DNA from: Chloroflexota bacterium
GTDB taxonomy: Bacteria; Chloroflexota; Dehalococcoidia; Dehalococcoidales; JAHJRU01
Direction: 5' to 3'
NCBI GenBank assembly: GCA_018830745.1
Contig: JAHJRU010000177.1
Coordinates: 1 to 10,504 of the forward strand
Length of the DNA stretch: 10,504 bases
Made by a program: the position numbers and the translations under genes. The notes beneath the pieces are model-generated. The model worked only from the letters and a program-made list of their open reading frames with translations, searched no databases and was not told where the DNA came from. Positions within the stretch are counted from its first letter, which is position 1. Each line of letters begins with the position of its first letter. Shown here piece by piece: positions 6,794 through 10,504 of the stretch.

Positions 6794-9082
6794 ATGGCTA
6801 AAAAGAAGGATAAATTTAAGCCTGATGCAAGGGCAAAACCCTCACGCAAATCGTCGGGGGGGCAGCTTTTCCGCCTCTTCGCCCTATCATGGGTAAGATG
6901 GCTGGCTCTGATTATTCTGGTGGCCGCGCTACTGTACTGGCAACAGTCAGCCATAGTCACCTGGGTCAATAACGTACTACTAAAAACTCTGGAACTTTTT
7001 GGCTGGGGGCTGGTTCTCTCGATGCTGGCCCTGCTCATCATCATAGGGGTAATTCTACGGAAGTACCTGTTATCCGTAGCCCGCCAATGGAAGCTCAACC
7101 TGTGGAATAAATGGCTGGCTGGAGTGGCTTTTTTTGCCACTATCTGGGGAATATTAGCCCTTTTCGATGTCGGCGGTCGCATCGGCATGAATATAATTGG
7201 CGGCCAGAATACCGAAGGCGTCCTCAGGGTATTAGGGCTGGTCTTTCTCGGTATCGTATTAATGGCGCCAAAGGCTTGCTGGCATGCGTTGACGGCTCTG
7301 GTATCCTGGATAGCCAGGCCCCCGGAAAAAGAGCCAACACCCCCACCACCTCGCCCAGTCAGTGAAGGCTATCAGCCGCCACTTCGCCCGCCGATTGAGC
7401 CCCGGAGACCTCCGGCCGAGCCGGTAAAACCACCAGAGGTAATCGTGCCACCGGAAATCATACCCAAAAGGGGCATATCAGCAGAAACAAGTGAGGCTCA
7501 TCCTTCAACCGATGCCGAACCGGCAACCGCCACCGCGGAGTCAACGCCTGACCAGACACCCGCTGACCTAAAGCAGGTAGCCCAGGAGGTTTGGAAGAAA
7601 TACGGTGAATCACCGACACCAATTATGGTCGATGGCTGGCAACTGCCGCCCATTGACATCCTGGATGTCGCGCCGGAGACGGAGTTCAGTCAGGCCGACA
7701 ATAACCAGAGAGCCCAACTGATTGAAGACGCCCTCGCCAGCTATGGTGTCGAAGTCAAAGTGATGCAGATAAACGCCGGGCCCACCGTAACCCAGTTCGG
7801 TGTGGAGCCGGGCTGGGACAGAAAAGTAAAGGAAATCAAAGAGCGGGACAAGGACGGCAATATCCAGGTCAGGCGCGAGGAGGTTACCAAGACCAGGGTT
7901 AAGGTGGAGCGAATCACCTCTCTGGCTAACGACCTTGCCCTGGCGCTGGCGGCGCCCTCTATCAGAATCGAAGCCCCGGTGCCCGGTAAATCAGTGGTCG
8001 GCATTGAAGTGCCCAACCGCATCTCAAGCGTGGTCAGCCTCCGTAACGTGATAGAGACCAATGCCTTTCAGAAAACGCTGGCCAAGTCCAAGCTCGGTCT
8101 GGCTATGGGTAAAGGTGCCGGCGGAGAGGCTGTAGCCGGTGACCTGACCAGAATGCCCCACCTGCTCATTGCCGGCGCTACCGGTAGCGGCAAAACGGTC
8201 TGCCTGAATTCCATTATCTGCTGTCTCCTGATGCACAATACGCCCAGTGACATCAAGTTTATAATGGTCGATCCCAAACGGGTGGAGCTTACACCCTTTA
8301 ACAGCATCCCCCACCTGGCTACACCGGTCATAGTGGACACCAAAAAAGCCCTGTTTACCCTGCGGTGGCTCAACGAGGAAATGGATAAACGGTATCAAAT
8401 ACTGGCCAGAGTCGGTGCCCGGAACATAGAGGCTTACAATCGGAACCGGCAGGGCGATGAGCGTATGCCCTTCCTGATTCTGATTATCGATGAGCTGGCT
8501 GACCTTATGATGGCTGGCTTCGATGAGGTCGAGCATATTATCTGCCACCTGGCGCAGATGGCTCGGGCTACCGGTATTCACCTCGTCGTGGCTACGCAGC
8601 GGCCATCGGTGGACGTGGTCACCGGTTTAATCAAAGCCAATTTCCCCACCCGCGTCAGCTTTGCCGTCACCTCCCAGGTGGACTCGCGCACCATACTGGA
8701 CATCGGTGGAGCGGAGAAGCTGTTGGGCAAAGGGGATATGCTGTATTCACCCACCGAGGCGGCTAAACCCAAGCGCCTTCAGGGCTGCTACGTCTCCGAC
8801 CCCGAGACGGAGAGACTGGTATATTTCTGGAGCAACCAGCGGAGGGATGAAGCGGCTGCCCTCAGGCTTGATGAACTTTTACCCACCATAGCCAGCATGG
8901 GAATCGCCAGGGCGGACCCGCTTCTGGATGCTGCCCGGCAGCTGGCGAAGGAGCATAAGCATATCTCCACTTCCTTCCTGCAACGCCGCATGCACATCGG
9001 CTATCCCCGGGCAGCCCGGATTATGGACCAGCTTCAGGAGGAAGGCGCCGAATCAGCGAAGAATGGGGAGGAAGAGGAGTAA
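6794..9082 (+). CDS. ftsK: DNA translocase FtsK/SpoIIIE
   Basis: This is a membrane-anchored septal DNA pump that clears and orients the chromosome terminus at division. Of 762 residues, the first 160 hold about four membrane segments (near 36-49, 68-88, 107-124 and 143-159). A proline-rich linker follows (about 173-240), then the motor. The motor has Walker A GATGSGKT (461-468, Lys467), Walker B LILIIDELAD (Asp566, Glu567) and the ATQRPSVDVVTGLIKANFPTR segment. A charged stretch of about 27 residues (341-368) interrupts the motor's alpha domain between TVTQFGVEPG and VKVERITSLANDLAL. The C-terminal gamma winged helix keeps ISTSFLQRRMHIGYPRAARIMDQL but ends in a short acidic AKNGEEEE, without the usual terminal REVL-type wing strand. 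It starts 13 bases after rnj with no clear Shine-Dalgarno. It is probably the last gene of the udg promoter's transcript. No terminator is seen after it. Confidence 0.95.
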   Translation: MAKKKDKFKPDARAKPSRKSSGGQLFRLFALSWVRWLALIILVAALLYWQQSAIVTWVNNVLLKTLELFGWGLVLSMLALLIIIGVILRKYLLSVARQWKLNLWNKWLAGVAFFATIWGILALFDVGGRIGMNIIGGQNTEGVLRVLGLVFLGIVLMAPKACWHALTALVSWIARPPEKEPTPPPPRPVSEGYQPPLRPPIEPRRPPAEPVKPPEVIVPPEIIPKRGISAETSEAHPSTDAEPATATAESTPDQTPADLKQVAQEVWKKYGESPTPIMVDGWQLPPIDILDVAPETEFSQADNNQRAQLIEDALASYGVEVKVMQINAGPTVTQFGVEPGWDRKVKEIKERDKDGNIQVRREEVTKTRVKVERITSLANDLALALAAPSIRIEAPVPGKSVVGIEVPNRISSVVSLRNVIETNAFQKTLAKSKLGLAMGKGAGGEAVAGDLTRMPHLLIAGATGSGKTVCLNSIICCLLMHNTPSDIKFIMVDPKRVELTPFNSIPHLATPVIVDTKKALFTLRWLNEEMDKRYQILARVGARNIEAYNRNRQGDERMPFLILIIDELADLMMAGFDEVEHIICHLAQMARATGIHLVVATQRPSVDVVTGLIKANFPTRVSFAVTSQVDSRTILDIGGAEKLLGKGDMLYSPTEAAKPKRLQGCYVSDPETERLVYFWSNQRRDEAAALRLDELLPTIASMGIARADPLLDAARQLAKEHKHISTSFLQRRMHIGYPRAARIMDQLQEEGAESAKNGEEEE

Positions 9083-10504
9083 GTGGATGGAGGTATGATT
9101 TTATATTATTCACTAGGCGCATCATCTTCATACTCTTCTTCTCCAAGAGTGAACCCATATATTGCAAGTTTATTAGATAAACTCTTGAAGCGAGCATCTA
9201 GAAAGTCTTGGTAATCTTTCTTTGTCTTATTAGGTCTCTCTAGTATTTGAACACATTCATCGGAAAGAAGTAGTTTCTCGAAAATCTGCTTCCTCTTAGC
9301 CTCATTAGGTATTTTAGTTTTCACATCGTTCATTTGGTTATTGGGGTCCATATTGGTCCATTTCCTGTTTGTCTTGGGAGCGACAGGTATCATGTTCAAG
9401 GCGCATTCGGTAGAATCATGATTCTTGTCCCAATCAGGGATGTGTTCAGTACAGAATTTCTTAGGCCAGATATGGTGGTCTTCGGGAGGTTCATCCGCAT
9501 CATCATAATAGCCAATTTTGGTTAGTTCGAGCGGGTCGTTAGGCTTTTCGCGATTGATAAGACATTTTATCAATTTTCCAATTGATCCATTCGGTGAGGC
9601 TTCTTTTATCATGTCTATTGATATGTGAACACTATTAATCCATGTGGGCTTAAGTTCAGGATTGGCTTTTCTTATCCACTCTTTCATGTCTCTTGTATCA
9701 GTTTCCTGTTTGTTGCCAACACCTTGTATGTAACGTTGGCCAAGTGCAGCTCCTATGAACCATGTTTCAATCTTCTCAAGCGCTTTGCTCCTCTCACTAC
9801 CTTTTAGACCTTTTATCTCTTTAAAGCATACCGCCATAGGGGCAAGTATGGAATTGTATGGTATTAGCTTTCTTGTATCTTTGAAACCTACACCCAATTC
9901 TGTAGTTAAGAACTGTCCAGCCATATCAAGTAAGTCTAATGCTTCAGCGTAGTGGTCCTTGAAACGGTCATAAGTAATTGTTTTTGGAAGCATTGATTTC
10001 TTAGGGGACTGACCAGCTAATAAGGCAATAGTCTGAAGCAAAATCTCCCCATCATTATCCATGTTACTAAGATAATCTGATGCTTCATGGAATTCCTTAA
10101 TATCATGTTTCAGGTTGATGTCATGTGAAAAAAGAATAGCTGTAACAATTTCAATAGGCGTGAGGGTCTTACCGGTAGTATTGATAGTAGCGAAAATCTT
10201 GGTTACTGCGGATAGGGATTCAGAACTTGTTAAAGTGGTAACTGGACAGTTGGAGTCATTGTCAAATGTGAAGTAAGGTACAACCACATATTTAAGGAAA
10301 TCTTTAGTTTGTGGGTACTTGTTTTCATATGGCTCAAGAGCTTTTTGTAATGATATTTTACTGGCAAGGTGAGTAGAAGTAAGCAAATGATCTTGAAGAA
10401 GCAAAGTATTCAATTCAGTTTTTCTAGTTGTTGCAATCATGTAATCATCACTGTCATCAATGTCTTGTACAAATATTTTGACCTGTTCGTCGTTGCTGCA
10501 ATCT
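9083..10504. other. AT-rich segment, probable acquired region (left boundary at ftsK end)
   Basis: Composition changes abruptly after the ftsK stop. By hand count, 8161-8220 inside ftsK has 34 G or C in 60, whereas 9601-9660 has 20 in 60. Codon choice in the minus-strand gene is dominated by A- and T-ending codons, unlike all genes to the left. The left edge falls within or just after the last ftsK codons. The right edge is outside the window. No tRNA, integrase or clear direct repeat is visible at the left edge, so the mode of entry is unknown. Confidence 0.55.
9106..10503 (-). CDS. DUF262/DUF1524 (GmrSD-type) HNH nuclease protein, N-terminus beyond window
   Basis: This is a probable fused GmrS/GmrD-like protein. 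That family comprises modification-dependent (type IV) restriction enzymes and related anti-phage nucleases, with an NTP-dependent ParB-like DUF262 domain and a DUF1524 HNH nuclease. The frame stays open to the right edge, giving 465 visible residues. The ATG at 10440 is only an internal Met. Counting from that Met, residues 83-99 (FATINTTGKTLTPIEIV) are the typical DUF262 segment. DHHIWPKKF (321-329) and NMIPVAPKTNRKW (349-361) form the HNH/His-Me finger core, with the paired histidines and trailing Asn. The DGQQR motif expected earlier in DUF262 must lie beyond 10504. The end is acidic (GEEEYEDDAPSE). Base composition is far more AT-rich than its neighbours, suggesting horizontal acquisition. 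It is convergent with ftsK, 23 bases apart. Family membership is well supported; the defence role is inferred. Confidence 0.82.
   Translation of the reverse strand, partial: DCSNDEQVKIFVQDIDDSDDYMIATTRKTELNTLLLQDHLLTSTHLASKISLQKALEPYENKYPQTKDFLKYVVVPYFTFDNDSNCPVTTLTSSESLSAVTKIFATINTTGKTLTPIEIVTAILFSHDINLKHDIKEFHEASDYLSNMDNDGEILLQTIALLAGQSPKKSMLPKTITYDRFKDHYAEALDLLDMAGQFLTTELGVGFKDTRKLIPYNSILAPMAVCFKEIKGLKGSERSKALEKIETWFIGAALGQRYIQGVGNKQETDTRDMKEWIRKANPELKPTWINSVHISIDMIKEASPNGSIGKLIKCLINREKPNDPLELTKIGYYDDADEPPEDHHIWPKKFCTEHIPDWDKNHDSTECALNMIPVAPKTNRKWTNMDPNNQMNDVKTKIPNEAKRKQIFEKLLLSDECVQILERPNKTKKDYQDFLDARFKSLSNKLAIYGFTLGEEEYEDDAPSE

Noticed and set aside
6712..7188. 158-codon minus-strand frame across the rnj/ftsK junction
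   Set aside because: It overlaps two secure genes antisense, has no ribosome binding site and is low in recognisable protein character.
8024..8581. 185-codon minus-strand frame inside ftsK
   Set aside because: It is antisense to the conserved motor domain with its Walker motifs and arises from the codon bias of ftsK. It shows no motif.
9083..9105. Terminator between ftsK and the convergent gene
   Set aside because: The 23 bases contain no inverted repeat able to form a hairpin, although T-rich stretches are present.
10438..10440. ATG 10440 as the true start of the DUF262/DUF1524 gene
   Set aside because: The frame has no stop from here to the window edge, and the DUF262 domain needs more residues upstream. 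The Met is internal.

Overview
The window looks like a piece of bacterial chromosome, most probably from an uncultured Chloroflexota of the Dehalococcoidia type. That assignment is an inference. It rests on moderate GC, on RNase J, a family 4 uracil-DNA glycosylase and an archaeal-type indolepyruvate:ferredoxin oxidoreductase found together, and on the sequence character of FtsK. No rRNA, tRNA, CRISPR array or recognisable transposase is visible.

Layout. (1) Positions 2-460, plus strand: the C-terminal part of a patatin-like phospholipase, cut by the window start. (2) Positions 468-1445, minus strand: a PfkB-family sugar-phosphate kinase of the 1-phosphofructokinase/LacC type. It converges on the patatin gene, and both stop codons sit inside one perfect 19-bp palindrome. 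(3) Positions 1446-1886: about 440 bases with probable divergent promoters, a dyad and a doubtful 89-codon reading frame. (4) Positions 1887-4396, plus strand: iorA-iorB, the two subunits of indolepyruvate ferredoxin oxidoreductase. The iorB start appears to be an AUA codon that overlaps the iorA stop. (5) Positions 4397-9082, plus strand: a strong-looking promoter followed by a compact three-gene set of family 4 uracil-DNA glycosylase, ribonuclease J and FtsK/SpoIIIE DNA translocase, with gaps of only 10 and 13 bases. (6) Positions 9106-10503, minus strand: an AT-rich gene unlike the rest, encoding a DUF262/DUF1524 (GmrSD-type HNH nuclease) protein. It runs off the right edge.

How the genes work together. 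iorAB oxidises aryl-pyruvates, derived from aromatic amino acids, to aryl-acetyl-CoA and reduces ferredoxin, as in peptide-fermenting or acetogenic anaerobes. The udg-rnj-ftsK set is a housekeeping group (base excision repair, RNA decay and processing, chromosome segregation) that probably shares one transcript. The right end is the accessory part of the window. A candidate modification-dependent restriction or anti-phage nuclease lies tail to tail with ftsK, with a sharp fall in GC at the junction. The ftsK 3' end, usually a conserved winged-helix tail, is shortened and degenerate exactly there. This junction and the DUF262/DUF1524 gene are the most likely place for something undescribed, but most of what would decide it lies beyond position 10504.
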